Source: Ensifer aridi
GTDB lineage: Bacteria; Pseudomonadota; Alphaproteobacteria; Rhizobiales; Rhizobiaceae
Reading direction: 5' to 3'
NCBI RefSeq assembly: GCF_002078505.1
Contig: NZ_LUAV01000014.1
Location: 250,402 to 314,401 of the forward strand
DNA length: 64,000 nucleotides
The translations under genes were made by a program, and so were the position numbers. The notes beneath the pieces are model-generated. The model ran no database searches. It worked only from the letters and a program-made list of their open reading frames with translations, and was not told the DNA's origin. Below, piece by piece: positions 22,602 to 32,262 of this stretch (within the stretch, counting starts at the first letter, position 1; the number at the start of each line of letters is the position of its first letter).

Positions 22602-23822
22602 ATGAAGGATCAGGTAATCCGCAACATCGTTCTGTGGATGTCGGAGGAGGGAATTCGCGGCCTCAAGGAACAGGACCTCCTCGCAGGTTTCTGCGATCAG
22701 TGCCGCGCAGCAGGTATCCACATCGACCGCGCCCTCGGCCTGATCGACACGCTCCACCCGGAATTCGAAGGCCGCGCCTTCCAGTGGAACAGCGAAAGCG
22801 ATGAAGTGCCGGACGTCGTGCACTACGGATCGACGAGCGGCGGCGAGGCCCAGGAGAACTGGCAGCGCTCGATCTTCTTCCACATGCTCCAGGAAAACGA
22901 AACCGAACGCCGCGTCCGCCTTGCACAGGAGCCGCATGTCCCCTTCACCATGTTCGACAAGCTGAAGGCCGAAGGGCATACCGACTGCGTCGGTTTCATC
23001 CATCACTTCACCGACCGCGGCCGCGTCGGACAGATGGATTGTTTCTATTCTTACTGGACGACGAAAAGACGTGGAGGCTTCAACGACGAGGACTTCTACG
23101 CGCTCCGAACGCTGTTGCCGACGCTTGCGCTCGCCGTGAAGGCGGCCTCATGCGTGCGCATCATCGGCACCCTCGCAGACGTTTACCTCGGCCATGATGC
23201 TGGCAGACGGGTCGTCGAGGGCAGCATCGAACGGGGGGCGGCCGAGCGCATCGAGGCGGTCATGTGGTTCTCCGATCTGCTCAACTACACGCGCATCGCC
23301 GAGAGTGTCGCGCCGGAAGAGGTCATTCCGTTCCTCAACGAGTATACCGGCACGGTGATCAGAGCGATCGAGGAGCACGGCGGCAGCGTGCTGAAGCTGA
23401 TCGGCGATGGTGTCCTCGCCATCTTCAACGGCCGCAAACCGGCCGACGCCTGCAGTGCGGCGATCGCCGCCGAGCGGCAACTGCGCATCATGCTCGCCGA
23501 CCTGAACACGCGACGGCTCGAGAAGGGAGAGCCGACCACCGACGTCTATCTCGGGCTGCATATCGGCGAGGTTTTCTACGGAAACATCGGCAGCCAGAGC
23601 CGACTCGATTTCACCGTTGTCGGCCCCGCCGTCAACGAGGTGAGCCGCATCGTCTCGATGTGTCGCTCGATGGAACGGCACGTCATCATGTCTTCGGAAT
23701 TCATCGAGGCTTCGCCGGCCGCGCATCGCGCCAATGCCGTGTCGCTCGGGCGCTTCGCGCTTCGCGGCGTCGCTAAAGCGAAGGAGCTCTTCACCTGGGA
23801 TCCGGACATCCACCCCGGCTGA
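22602..23822 (+). CDS. Class III adenylate/guanylate cyclase
   Basis: Predicted soluble nucleotide cyclase, 406 residues from ATG 22602; the frame upstream to 22497 is arginine-rich and unlikely. The N-terminal half (about 1-210) has no transmembrane segment and no family I can name. The C-terminal catalytic domain is complete: MWFSDLLNYT holds the first metal Asp, LKLIGDGVLAIF the second Asp and the base-contacting Lys, and DFTVVGPAVNEVSRI the Asn and Arg needed for transition-state contacts. Rhizobia carry many such cyclases with different sensor halves; the signal for this one is not evident. Confidence 0.88.
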   Translation: MKDQVIRNIVLWMSEEGIRGLKEQDLLAGFCDQCRAAGIHIDRALGLIDTLHPEFEGRAFQWNSESDEVPDVVHYGSTSGGEAQENWQRSIFFHMLQENETERRVRLAQEPHVPFTMFDKLKAEGHTDCVGFIHHFTDRGRVGQMDCFYSYWTTKRRGGFNDEDFYALRTLLPTLALAVKAASCVRIIGTLADVYLGHDAGRRVVEGSIERGAAERIEAVMWFSDLLNYTRIAESVAPEEVIPFLNEYTGTVIRAIEEHGGSVLKLIGDGVLAIFNGRKPADACSAAIAAERQLRIMLADLNTRRLEKGEPTTDVYLGLHIGEVFYGNIGSQSRLDFTVVGPAVNEVSRIVSMCRSMERHVIMSSEFIEASPAAHRANAVSLGRFALRGVAKAKELFTWDPDIHPG

Positions 23823-23881
23823 GCGCGTGACCAAATTGGACCCGACACTGTTCGTCCGCCAATTACGCAAATGCCCGCCTC

Positions 23882-23982
23882 ACTGCATGTTTCCTTGAAT
23901 CGTACCCGATTCAAGGACAAAAACATGCATTTAAAGTGCTACAGCGTCCTTTGTGCGTCTGAAAAGACGCACGGCGCTGTAC
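23882..23982 (+). repeat. Intergenic mosaic repeat, copy 2
   Basis: ACTGCATGTTTCCTTGAATC, GATTCAAGGACAAAAACATG, AAGTGCTACAGCGTCCTTTG and the hairpin GTGCGTCTGAAAAGACGCAC (23953-23972) occur in the same order as at 21794. It sits between the ends of the convergent cyclase and pntB genes, where the hairpin could help stop transcription from both sides. Confidence 0.78.
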
Positions 23983-24016
23983 GAGGCGGGCATTCAGCTC
24001 GGTAGCAAAAGTGTCC

Positions 24017-25417
24017 TCAGTGATTGATCGCCTTGACGATTTCCTCGGTCACCTTCTTGGCGTCGCCGAGCAGCATCATCGTGCCGTCCTTGTAGAACAG
24101 CGTGTTGTCGATGCCGGCATAGCCGGAGCCGAGCGAGCGCTTGACGAACAGGCAGGTCTTGGCCTTGTCGACGTCGAGGATCGGCATGCCGTAGATCGGC
24201 GAGGTCTTGTCGTCGCGCGCAGCTGGGTTGGTGACGTCGTTGGCGCCGATGACATAGGCGACGTCCGCTTGGGCGAATTCCGAGTTGATGTCCTCAAGCT
24301 CGAACACCTCGTCATAGGGCACATTCGCTTCCGCCAAGAGCACGTTCATATGCCCCGGCATGCGGCCGGCGACCGGATGGATGGCGTATTTGACCTCGAC
24401 GCCCGCCTCCTTGAGCTTGTCACCCATCTCCCGAAGCGCATGCTGTGCCTGTGCCACCGCCATGCCGTAGCCGGGCACGATGATCACCTTCGAGGCGTTC
24501 TGCATTAGGAAGGCGGCATCGTCGGCCGAGCCCTGCTTCACGGTTTTCTGCACGCCGCCGTCGCCGCCGGCGATCGCCGTCTCGCCGCCGAAACCGCCGA
24601 GAATGACCGAGATGAAGGACCGGTTCATGCCCTTGCACATGATGTAGGAGAGGATCGCACCCGAGGAGCCGACCAGCGCCCCGGTGATGATCAGCGCCAA
24701 GTTGCCGAGCGTGAAGCCGATGCCGGCGGCCGCCCAGCCGGAATAGGAGTTGAGCATCGACACCACCACCGGCATGTCGGCGCCGCCGATCGGGATGATC
24801 ATCAGGACGCCGAGCGCTAGCGACAGGAGCACGATCGCCCAGAAATTGAAATGGCTCTCCGTCAGCGCCAGCCCGATGATGAAGAAGACGACAAGGGCTC
24901 CGAGCATCAGATTGATCAGATGGCGATAGGGCAGCAGGATCGGTTTGCCCGACATGCGACCGTCGAGCTTCAGGAAGGCGATGACCGAACCGGTGAAGGT
25001 GATCGCGCCGATCGACACGCCGAGAGCCATCTCGACGAGCGCCTGGGCATGGATCGAGCCGACCTCGCCGATGCCGAAGGAGGACGGCGCATAGAGCGCG
25101 CCGGCGGCGACCAGCACCGCGGCCAGACCGACGAGCGAGTGGAAACCGGCGACGAGCTGCGGCATCGCCGTCATCGGGATGCGCTTGGCTATATAGGCGC
25201 CGACGCCGCCGCCAACAGCGAGGCCAAGCACGATCAAGAGGAAGCCGCCGACCGAGGGCTGCGCCAGGAGAAGCGTCGTAACGATGGCGATGGCCATGCC
25301 GGTCATGCCATAGGCATTGCCCCTCCGGCTCGTGGTCGGATGCGACAGGCCTCTAAGGGCCATGATGAAGAGCACGCCGGAGACGAGATAGAGGAAGGCT
25401 GCGAAATTAGCGTTCAT
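24017..25417 (-). CDS. pntB: NAD(P) transhydrogenase beta subunit
   Basis: Membrane subunit of the proton-translocating transhydrogenase, which reduces NADP with NADH at the cost of the proton gradient. 466 residues: about eight or nine membrane segments in the first 280 residues, then the NADP-binding dIII domain with VIIVPGYGMAVAQAQHALRE and the YVIGANDVTNPAA segment. Third gene of pntAa-pntAb-pntB, 9 bases after pntAb. Confidence 0.95.
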   Translation of the reverse strand: MNANFAAFLYLVSGVLFIMALRGLSHPTTSRRGNAYGMTGMAIAIVTTLLLAQPSVGGFLLIVLGLAVGGGVGAYIAKRIPMTAMPQLVAGFHSLVGLAAVLVAAGALYAPSSFGIGEVGSIHAQALVEMALGVSIGAITFTGSVIAFLKLDGRMSGKPILLPYRHLINLMLGALVVFFIIGLALTESHFNFWAIVLLSLALGVLMIIPIGGADMPVVVSMLNSYSGWAAAGIGFTLGNLALIITGALVGSSGAILSYIMCKGMNRSFISVILGGFGGETAIAGGDGGVQKTVKQGSADDAAFLMQNASKVIIVPGYGMAVAQAQHALREMGDKLKEAGVEVKYAIHPVAGRMPGHMNVLLAEANVPYDEVFELEDINSEFAQADVAYVIGANDVTNPAARDDKTSPIYGMPILDVDKAKTCLFVKRSLGSGYAGIDNTLFYKDGTMMLLGDAKKVTEEIVKAINH

Positions 25418-25426
25418 CGGCCGACC

Positions 25427-25837
25427 TCACTTGTCTTTCTTTTTGTACATGGCGAGCATGCGCTGGGTGACGAGAAAGCCGCCGAAGATATTCACCGAAG
25501 CGAGCACCAGCGCGACGAAGCCGAAGCCGGTGGCGAGCCCCGAGGCGGAGATGCCGACCGCCAAAAGCGCGCCTACGACGATCACCGAGGAGATCGCGTT
25601 GGTAACCGCCATCAGCGGCGTGTGCAGCGCCGGCGTCACCGACCAGACGACGTAATAGCCGACGAAGATCGCCAGCACGAAAATCGCCAGGCGAAAGACG
25701 AAAGGATCGATCGCCCCGCCGGTTGCGCCATGCGCCACCGCTCCGGCCGCGTCCGGCACATATTCGGCCGCCGTCCGAACCGCCTCGACCGCCCGTTCGA
25801 GATCGGTCAGTGCCTTGTCCAGAAGTTCGTTCGCCAT
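25427..25837 (-). CDS. pntAb: NAD(P) transhydrogenase alpha subunit, membrane part (split)
   Basis: 136 residues matching the C-terminal membrane domain of E. coli PntA: a soluble linker rich in Ala, then three to four membrane segments ([57 protein letters not shown]). In this group PntA is split into two genes; the start codon abuts the pntAa stop with no gap. Confidence 0.93.
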   Translation of the reverse strand: MANELLDKALTDLERAVEAVRTAAEYVPDAAGAVAHGATGGAIDPFVFRLAIFVLAIFVGYYVVWSVTPALHTPLMAVTNAISSVIVVGALLAVGISASGLATGFGFVALVLASVNIFGGFLVTQRMLAMYKKKDK

Positions 25838-26986
25838 TTACTTCTCCCCCCGATTCGCGCCGCCGAAGGCCGGGTGCACCACCGCCCCGCCGTGGGTCAG
25901 CGCCGTCGCCTTGACGAGCTCGTCTTCCATGTCGAGCTTGAGCGTCTTCGTCTCCTTGGAAACCATCGTCTCCAGGAAGGTGACGAGATTCTTGGCGTAG
26001 AGCAGCGAGGCGGAGGCGGCGATGCGGCCCGGCACGTTCAGGTGTCCGACAACCTTGACGCCGCCGACCTCCGTGACCTTGCCGGCCTCCGCGCCTTCGA
26101 CATTGCCGCCGCGCTCGACGGCGAGATCGACAACGACCGAGCCGGGCTTCATGGAATGAAGCATCTCGTGGGTGACGAGGCGCGGCGCCGGGCGGCCGGG
26201 AATCAGCGCCGTGGTGATGACGATGTCCTGCTTGCCGATGTGCTCGGCGACGAGCGCGGCCTGCTTCGCCTGATAGTCCCTCGACATTTCCTTGGCGTAG
26301 CCGCCGGCGGTCTCGGCCGCCTTGAACTCCTCGTCCTCAACGGCGATGAACTTGGCGCCGAGCGAGGCGACCTGCTCTTTTGCCGCCGGGCGAACGTCAG
26401 TGGCCGACACCATCGCCCCCAGGCGCCGCGCTGTCGCGATCGCCTGCAATCCGGCGACGCCGGCGCCCATGACGAAGACTTTGGCCGCCGGCACGGTGCC
26501 GGCCGCCGTCATCATCATTGGCAGGGCCCGGTCGTATTCGTGCGCCGCATCGATCACCGCCTGATAACCGGCGAGGTTCGCTTGGGATGAGAGCACGTCC
26601 ATCGACTGGGCGCGGGTGATGCGCGGCATCAGTTCCATCGCGAAGGCGGTGAGCCCCGCGCCGGCCATGGCGGCGATCGCCTCTTCGTTGCCGTAGGGAT
26701 CCATGATGGCGATGACGATCGCGCCGGATTTGTAGCCGGCGATCTCCGCTTCCGTCGGTCGGCGGACCTTGAGGATGACATCGGCGCCCTTCGCGTCGGC
26801 GGCCGTGCCGATCCGGGCGCCGGCCTTCTCATACTCGGCATCGAGCATGCGCGAACGCAAACCCGCACCGGCTTCCACGACCACGTCGAAACCCAACGAT
26901 TTCAGCTTCTTGACGCTTTCGACGGAACCGGCAACGCGCCCCTCGTTCGGATCCGATTCCTTGGCGATAAAGACAATCTCGCTCAC
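25838..26986 (-). CDS. pntAa: NAD(P) transhydrogenase alpha subunit, NAD-binding part
   Basis: Soluble dI domain, 382 residues, related to alanine dehydrogenase. The start is GTG at 26986, giving MSEIVFIAKESDPNE, with AGGAGGGGG just upstream; frame upstream to 27061 is not conserved-looking. The NAD site is VMGAGVAGLQAIATARRLGA. First gene of the pnt operon; the promoter should lie in the 334-base gap to the oxidase subunit gene. Confidence 0.94.
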   Translation of the reverse strand: MSEIVFIAKESDPNEGRVAGSVESVKKLKSLGFDVVVEAGAGLRSRMLDAEYEKAGARIGTAADAKGADVILKVRRPTEAEIAGYKSGAIVIAIMDPYGNEEAIAAMAGAGLTAFAMELMPRITRAQSMDVLSSQANLAGYQAVIDAAHEYDRALPMMMTAAGTVPAAKVFVMGAGVAGLQAIATARRLGAMVSATDVRPAAKEQVASLGAKFIAVEDEEFKAAETAGGYAKEMSRDYQAKQAALVAEHIGKQDIVITTALIPGRPAPRLVTHEMLHSMKPGSVVVDLAVERGGNVEGAEAGKVTEVGGVKVVGHLNVPGRIAASASLLYAKNLVTFLETMVSKETKTLKLDMEDELVKATALTHGGAVVHPAFGGANRGEK

Positions 26987-27320
26987 AAGTCCCCCTCCTG
27001 GCCCGCACCAGTCAGGCTGGGTTGCGGACGTTGTCTTCGATGCCGGGGCGATCGCTGGCACGCCACCCCTTACTCACATGGTTCCTCGAATCGGAGCCGA
27101 TTCAAGGGAAAGACCATGCAGCACTTCAAAGTGCCATAGCGACCTTAGTCCACCTGATGCCGCGGCGCCGTGAGCCGCAGGCACTCCCTCCTTCGAAGGC
27201 GGAGCTTTATCCGCCGCCGCGACAGTGCTCCTCACGCCGTGAGGGAAAAGCCCGACCGGTGCGGCAACCGAGACGGGGAGCCTCCTCCCCCGCCTCGAAC
27301 GGACCTATCGGGAATACCGG
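26987..27320. repeat. Gap upstream of pntAa containing diverged mosaic repeat, copy 3
   Basis: No gene is supported in these 334 bases. Between about 27075 and 27150 lie ACATGGTTCCTCGAATCGGA, GCCGATTCAAGGGAAAGACC and CACTTCAAAGTGCCATAGCG, a diverged version of the repeats at 21794 and 23882; the terminal hairpin module is degenerate. The pnt promoter must lie here as well, but no clear -35/-10 pair was seen. Confidence 0.6.
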
Positions 27321-27545
27321 TTAGCGAAGCATGAAATAACCGGCAACGTTGAGAAGAATGAAAAGCACGAAAGAGCTGAAGAAGCCCATGGTCGTGAAGA
27401 AAGCGGCAGCCATGGCGATCAGCAACGCCACACAGAAGAGCGTGCCGTACTTCGTTGCGTTGATGAAGAGCGTGTAAGTCTTCTCGTGCTCGGAATAGTC
27501 CATCGGTGCGCCCGTCTCGACCGGTCCCGACTGATGCTCTGCCAT
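27321..27545 (-). CDS. aa3-type cytochrome c oxidase small subunit IV
   Basis: 74 residues beginning MAEHQSGPVETGAPMDYSEH. The motif DYSEHEKTYTLFINATKYGT followed by two membrane segments is the signature of the bacterial aa3 oxidase subunit IV family (COX4_pro_2). Start at 27545 has GGAG upstream; the longer open frame to 27728 is not supported. It probably assists the main terminal oxidase, whose large subunits are not in the window. It lies upstream of, and in the same direction as, the pnt operon. Confidence 0.85.
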   Translation of the reverse strand: MAEHQSGPVETGAPMDYSEHEKTYTLFINATKYGTLFCVALLIAMAAAFFTTMGFFSSFVLFILLNVAGYFMLR

Positions 27546-27755
27546 CGTCCAATTCTCCAGAATGCCGCGGTACCGCCGACGGCGGTCCGCCTTGATCCAC
27601 CCATGGGCCGCTTTCGCGCAGGCGCGCGAGCGATCCTTTAGCTCCGCATACACAATGCGCGGGTCATTCGCAACGAAAACCCGCCCGCGAAGCTGCGGCA
27701 TAATCGATGGAGGGAAAGCAAGCGGCAAGCGGTCGCCGTTAACAGGATTGAGCCG

Positions 27756-30089
27756 TCAGGCGATGAACTCGGCGGAGATAGCTGCGGTTTGTTTGCGCAC
27801 CCCCTGCTCACAAAGAGTTCTCACGGCCGAGGCCGACATTGGAGCCGCGAAGACAAAGCCCTGAATCAGATCGGCGCAATTGTGCTCGTTTATGAGCTGC
27901 AGCTGATCTGTCGTCTCCACCCCCTCGACGACCGCCTTGAGTTCAAGCGCGCGGGCGAGATTGACCGTGCCGAGCAGCAATTTGAAGCGTCGCGAATCCT
28001 CGCGGATGTTGTGAACGAAAGATCGGTCGATCTTTATGACGCTCACCGGCAGCACATCGAGATAGCTAAGGCTCGAATAACCCGTCCCGAAGTCGTCGAT
28101 CGCAATCGTCATGCCGCGTTTGCGCAGCTCGTGAAGGACGGCCTGAACCTTCTCCGGTTCGTCCATCAGGCAGCTTTCCGTCATTTCAAGGTGCAGGCGG
28201 GCCGGGTCAAGACCGGTCTCCTCCAGGGCTTCAATCACGATCGCGACGATTTCGTCGCCGCGAAGGTCGAGAACGGACAGATTGACGGACACCGCCACCT
28301 CTCCCGGCCAATCCAGGCAGTCGCGGCAAGCCTGTCTGAGGACGAAGCGCGTCACTTCTGTGACGAGCCCCATTTCCTCCGCGAGCTGGATGAAGACGTT
28401 GGGCGGCACCGGCCCGCGCTCGGCGTGGGTCCAGCGCGCCAGGGCCTCGCAGCATTCGACGCGCGAACCGTCAGGCGTGAACATCGGTTGATAGGAGACG
28501 CTGAGATCACCCGCGCCGATCGCCGCGCGCAGATCGCTCTTGAGCTTTTGGCGATCGAGATAGCGCGCTTCCATTTCACCCTCGAAGGCGGTGCAGCCTC
28601 CGTTGTCGCGGGCCTTGGCCTCTGCTAGCGCCAAATCCGCCTTGATCTGCAGCTCCTCGAAGCGGAAATCGCGGCTCTTCACGACGACGAAGCCGGCATT
28701 CATGGCCATGTTGAAAGTGAAGCCGCCGGCCACATAGATGCCATGCAGATTCGCGTGAAGAGCGCGAATCCGCTCCTCCAGATCGGAGCGGCCCGCCTTG
28801 TTGTGGAAAAATACGACGAATTCGTCGCTCATCAAGCGTGCCGCAATCGCTTCGTTCGCCGCGAGGCTCTTCAGGCGATCGGCGATCGCCTGAAGCAGCT
28901 TGTCGCCGATGACATGGCCCTTCGTGTCGTTGACGTGCTTGAATTCGGCCACGTCGATGAGCAAGAAACCGATGTCGCGATCATGTGCGGCGTCGGCGGC
29001 GACTGCGTTGTGGGTGAGCTCGGCAAAGTAATCGCGGCTCGGCAGTCCGGTCAGTGCGTCGAAGCGCACCATCTGCAGGATCTGCTTTTCTGCCTGTACC
29101 CGCGCTGTCACGTCTTCGAAAATCAGCACGATTTCGCCATTCTCCCGACGGCTCGCCGAGAATTCCAGCAAGAGATCTTCCGCAAGCGAAACGAGCGCGC
29201 GCGAACGCTTCCCCTTGATAAGGAGATCGACCTGGCCGGCGATGTTCTCGCTCTTTTCGAGGTCGAGCTCCATTCCGCGAGCACCGCGCGCGAGTACTTC
29301 ATCAAGGTGGCGGCCCTTGAGCTCCGCCTTGTTGCCGAGACGGAGAAGTTCGCAGGCACGCTCATTCGCCACCACGACGCAATTGTCGCCGTCGAGCATG
29401 AAGAGGCCGTGCGTCATATGGTTGAGCGCAGTGTCGAATTGTCCCGCGATCGTCCTGATTTCCCGGGCGGCAAGCACGTTCTCGTCGCGGGCAGCAAGCA
29501 CGTTCTCGTACAGGAAGGCGCGCACATTATTCGCCATCGCCCAGGTCGACAGGATGAAGGGCAACAACAGGACCGCGAGCACGGCCATGAAGGGATCGCC
29601 CAGGGACAAGGCGCCGATCATCATCGGCAGGCAGGCCGACGACGACAGCAACAGCACCGCCCGCTCCGACCCGTAATTGCGCCCCACCAGTGAAATCATC
29701 GACGCGAGCGTCACCGAAATACATGCGAGCTGGGCGAAGGGATCCCGTGTGACGGCAATCGCATATCCGCAGGCGATGCCGCAGGTCAGCGTCACTGCGA
29801 CGCCGCCGACGATGTACCGGTTCTCCCATTTCCTGACCGTCGCGTGATCCGCATTGGAAAAATCCTGCCGGTCGAACCGGATCATGTCGAGGTTGCGCAG
29901 GACCCACAAAACGACGACCGCTGCCGCGCAGCCAAGATAAAGCGCATCGGCGGTCTTCAGGAACACGAGCAGAAAGGTCACGACGTGAGACAGCACGCCG
30001 ATCACCAACGTGCGGCGATGTTGGTAGAGCGAGCTTACGAACGACAGGTATATATCTGTCGGAAGAGCGCCCCGTTCATTGCGCGTCAT
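27756..30089 (-). CDS. Membrane GGDEF/EAL cyclic-di-GMP protein
   Basis: 777 residues. Five or six membrane segments fill residues 28-185, then a short helical linker, a PAS-like region (about 212-330), a GGDEF domain (about 341-505) and an EAL domain (about 515-765). The GGDEF site reads MSDEF at residues 420-424, so the double glycine is lost and cyclase activity is doubtful. The EAL side looks intact: EAL at 548-550, MTESCLMDE and DDFGTGYSSLSYL. It therefore probably acts as a c-di-GMP phosphodiesterase with a regulatory GGDEF domain. The linker contains a tandem duplication (ENVLAARDENVLAAR, residues 195-209). Single gene, no clear operon partner. Confidence 0.9.
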   Translation of the reverse strand: MTRNERGALPTDIYLSFVSSLYQHRRTLVIGVLSHVVTFLLVFLKTADALYLGCAAAVVVLWVLRNLDMIRFDRQDFSNADHATVRKWENRYIVGGVAVTLTCGIACGYAIAVTRDPFAQLACISVTLASMISLVGRNYGSERAVLLLSSSACLPMMIGALSLGDPFMAVLAVLLLPFILSTWAMANNVRAFLYENVLAARDENVLAAREIRTIAGQFDTALNHMTHGLFMLDGDNCVVVANERACELLRLGNKAELKGRHLDEVLARGARGMELDLEKSENIAGQVDLLIKGKRSRALVSLAEDLLLEFSASRRENGEIVLIFEDVTARVQAEKQILQMVRFDALTGLPSRDYFAELTHNAVAADAAHDRDIGFLLIDVAEFKHVNDTKGHVIGDKLLQAIADRLKSLAANEAIAARLMSDEFVVFFHNKAGRSDLEERIRALHANLHGIYVAGGFTFNMAMNAGFVVVKSRDFRFEELQIKADLALAEAKARDNGGCTAFEGEMEARYLDRQKLKSDLRAAIGAGDLSVSYQPMFTPDGSRVECCEALARWTHAERGPVPPNVFIQLAEEMGLVTEVTRFVLRQACRDCLDWPGEVAVSVNLSVLDLRGDEIVAIVIEALEETGLDPARLHLEMTESCLMDEPEKVQAVLHELRKRGMTIAIDDFGTGYSSLSYLDVLPVSVIKIDRSFVHNIREDSRRFKLLLGTVNLARALELKAVVEGVETTDQLQLINEHNCADLIQGFVFAAPMSASAVRTLCEQGVRKQTAAISAEFIA

Positions 30090-30508
30090 GAACTTAAGCT
30101 CCGGTTTGCCGGATTGTTAGGATCGAGGGTTTAACGAAAGATTTCGTCTAATATCGCGTAAAATCAGCCGAAACGCAGAACAACCGGCAGATGGGATGTA
30201 GTATGCGCCGGCAGCTCAACCGAACATTGCATGAAGCGCAAGTAATGCCTGCACCTTACAGCCGAGAATAGGTGCCTTCAATAGGGAGGGACGATAATAC
30301 AACTTCAGCGCGTCAGGCGTTTGCGCCAGCGTCGAGGCATTTCCCTGCGAAATGGTTACCGGATCTTGAAGAAATGCTCGCGAATTCCTGCCTTTCCCAA
30401 GCCCCGCGCCTTCGACAACAGAGGTGCGCACAACCCGCGTTTCTCCGCAGTTGACTTTAAAGAGATTCTGACGGCAAGGCTTTCCCCAACGATAACCGGA
30501 GTCTGACG
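30090..30508. other. Gene-free divergent spacer
   Basis: 419 bases between the divergent GGDEF/EAL gene and the C26 hydrolase gene. Short open frames here have no recognisable protein character or ribosome site. I see no repeat or strong hairpin; it should hold both promoters. Confidence 0.5.
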
Positions 30509-31264
30509 ATGTCGAAACCTGTCGTTGCCATTCCGTGCGATTTTCGCGAATTCGACGGCAATATCTGGCATGTTGCTGCCAATCAATATGTACGCGCGGC
30601 GGTCGAGGGCGGCGACGTCATGGCGTTCCTCATTCCCGCGCTCGAAACCGGCAACGACGCCGATGAAATCCTCGACCGAGTCGACGGGGTACTGGCGAGC
30701 GGCGCCCGCTCCAACGTCCATCCGTCGCTCTACGGCAGAGAGGCGACGGAGGCTGACGGCCCCTTCGATCCGGACCGCGACGCAACCAGCCTGCCGCTGA
30801 TCCGCCGGGCGCTCGACCGCGGCATCCCGCTGCTCGCCATCTGCCGTGGCATACAGGAACTCAATGTCGCGCTCGGAGGCACGCTCGCGACCGAGATTCA
30901 GGAGCAACCGGGCATCTGGGACCATCGCAAGCCGGACGTGCCGGATCTCGATGTCGCCTACGGCATTCGCCAGGACGTGGTCGTGAAGGAGGGAAGCTGC
31001 CTGGCCCCCGTTCTTGGCGCCGGGCGGATCCGGGTCAATTCGCTGCATCGCCAGGCGATCGCCGCCACCGCGCCGAGCCTTGCCGTCGAGGCCGTTGCTG
31101 ACGACGGAACGATCGAAGCGGTATCGGTGATCGGCGCCAAGGCCTTCGCCGTCGGTGTCCAATGGCATCCGGAATATTGGGTCCGGACCGACGGCCCGTC
31201 GGCCGCCCTCTTCAAGGCGTTTGGCGATGCTGTGCGTGCTTACCGGGAGAGCAAGACCCAATAA
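30509..31264 (+). CDS. Class I amidotransferase-like gamma-glutamyl hydrolase (peptidase C26, PuuD-like)
   Basis: 251 residues with the C26 fold. The nucleophile Cys is in LLAICRGIQELNVALGGTL, and the His of the dyad is in GVQWHPEYW. The N-terminal oxyanion region reads LASGARSNVHPSLYG, close to the usual GG.SNV.P. Enzymes of this class remove gamma-linked glutamate, for example from gamma-glutamyl-GABA in putrescine breakdown; no other puu gene is adjacent, so the substrate is open. It converges with the hydroxyacid dehydrogenase gene, 21 bases apart. Confidence 0.85.
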   Translation: MSKPVVAIPCDFREFDGNIWHVAANQYVRAAVEGGDVMAFLIPALETGNDADEILDRVDGVLASGARSNVHPSLYGREATEADGPFDPDRDATSLPLIRRALDRGIPLLAICRGIQELNVALGGTLATEIQEQPGIWDHRKPDVPDLDVAYGIRQDVVVKEGSCLAPVLGAGRIRVNSLHRQAIAATAPSLAVEAVADDGTIEAVSVIGAKAFAVGVQWHPEYWVRTDGPSAALFKAFGDAVRAYRESKTQ

Positions 31265-31285
31265 TGCAGGCGCCCAGACGCCGCC

Positions 31286-32248
31286 CTATCGGCCCTCGCG
31301 CCGGAACGGCGTCTCGACGACGGGTGTGAGGGGCTCTCCGGTCGAAAACCACGCTTTCAGATTGTCGACGACGAGGTCGGCCATGGCGTTGCGGGTAACG
31401 ACCGACGCAGAGGCGACATGCGGCAGCAGCGTAACGTTAGGAAGCGCGAGCAGCGCTTCCGGCACGTGCGGCTCGTTCTCGAAGACGTCGAGGCCGGCGC
31501 CGGCGATGGTGCCGTTCTGAAGCGCTGCGACAAGCGCTGCCTCGTCCACCGTCGAGCCGCGGCCGACATTGATCAGAACGCCCTGGGACCCGAGCGCGGC
31601 GAGAACGTCGGCATTGATCGCCTTCAGCGTGCTCGGCGTTCCCGGCACGATGACGATCAGCGTATCAACGGCCTCGGCCAAGCCCCGCAGGGTTGGATGA
31701 TAGGCAAAGGCGAGCCCCTCGCGCGGGGTGCGCGTGTGATAGGCGATCGAAAGGCCAAAGGCTTCTAGCCTCCGGGCGATCGCGAGGCCAATCCTGCCCA
31801 GGCCGAAAAGCCCCACCTTTCGGCCCCTGAGCGACAGCGGCGAGAGCGGAAAGGCGCCGTCACGAATCCAGCGGCCCTGCCGCAGCCATTGCTCCGCCTG
31901 CGGCAGCAGGCGCACGGTATTGATGAGAAGGCCGATCGCGGTGTCGGCGACTTCCTCGGTCAAGACATCCGGCGTGTTGGTGACGACGACGCCGCGCGCC
32001 GCGGCACGCGCGACGTCGACACCATCATAGCCGACGCCGAAATTGGCGACGATTTCAAGCTTGGGGAAGGCATCCATCAGATCCACCGGCAGGCGCCCGG
32101 AAACGGCGATGCCGGCGACGTCGGCCATCTCCGCTGTCACCAGGGCCACATCGGCACGCTCGATCCTCACCGTGTCGAACATCTCCGGGAGGCGTTCGAG
32201 CACGCGTTCATTGATCTTGCCGGGCACGAGAATTCTGGGACGGCTCAT
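31286..32248 (-). CDS. D-2-hydroxyacid dehydrogenase (glyoxylate/hydroxypyruvate reductase type)
   Basis: 320 residues, NAD(P)-dependent D-isomer 2-hydroxyacid dehydrogenase. The Rossmann motif is VGLFGLGRIGLAIARRLEAF; the substrate/catalytic residues are Arg in INVGRGSTVDEAAL, Glu in DVFENEP and His in LLPHVASAS. The motif set fits the plant- and rhizobial-type hydroxypyruvate/glyoxylate reductases. Just upstream lies a shortened mosaic repeat and then the LacI gene on the same strand, 80 bases away, so co-regulation is possible. Confidence 0.87.
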   Translation of the reverse strand: MSRPRILVPGKINERVLERLPEMFDTVRIERADVALVTAEMADVAGIAVSGRLPVDLMDAFPKLEIVANFGVGYDGVDVARAAARGVVVTNTPDVLTEEVADTAIGLLINTVRLLPQAEQWLRQGRWIRDGAFPLSPLSLRGRKVGLFGLGRIGLAIARRLEAFGLSIAYHTRTPREGLAFAYHPTLRGLAEAVDTLIVIVPGTPSTLKAINADVLAALGSQGVLINVGRGSTVDEAALVAALQNGTIAGAGLDVFENEPHVPEALLALPNVTLLPHVASASVVTRNAMADLVVDNLKAWFSTGEPLTPVVETPFRREGR

Positions 32249-32262
32249 CGATGTTCCTCTTC

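Noticed and set aside
30216..30431. 71-codon open frame in the divergent spacer
   Set aside because: No ribosome site, no motif, and atypical composition for a coding gene.
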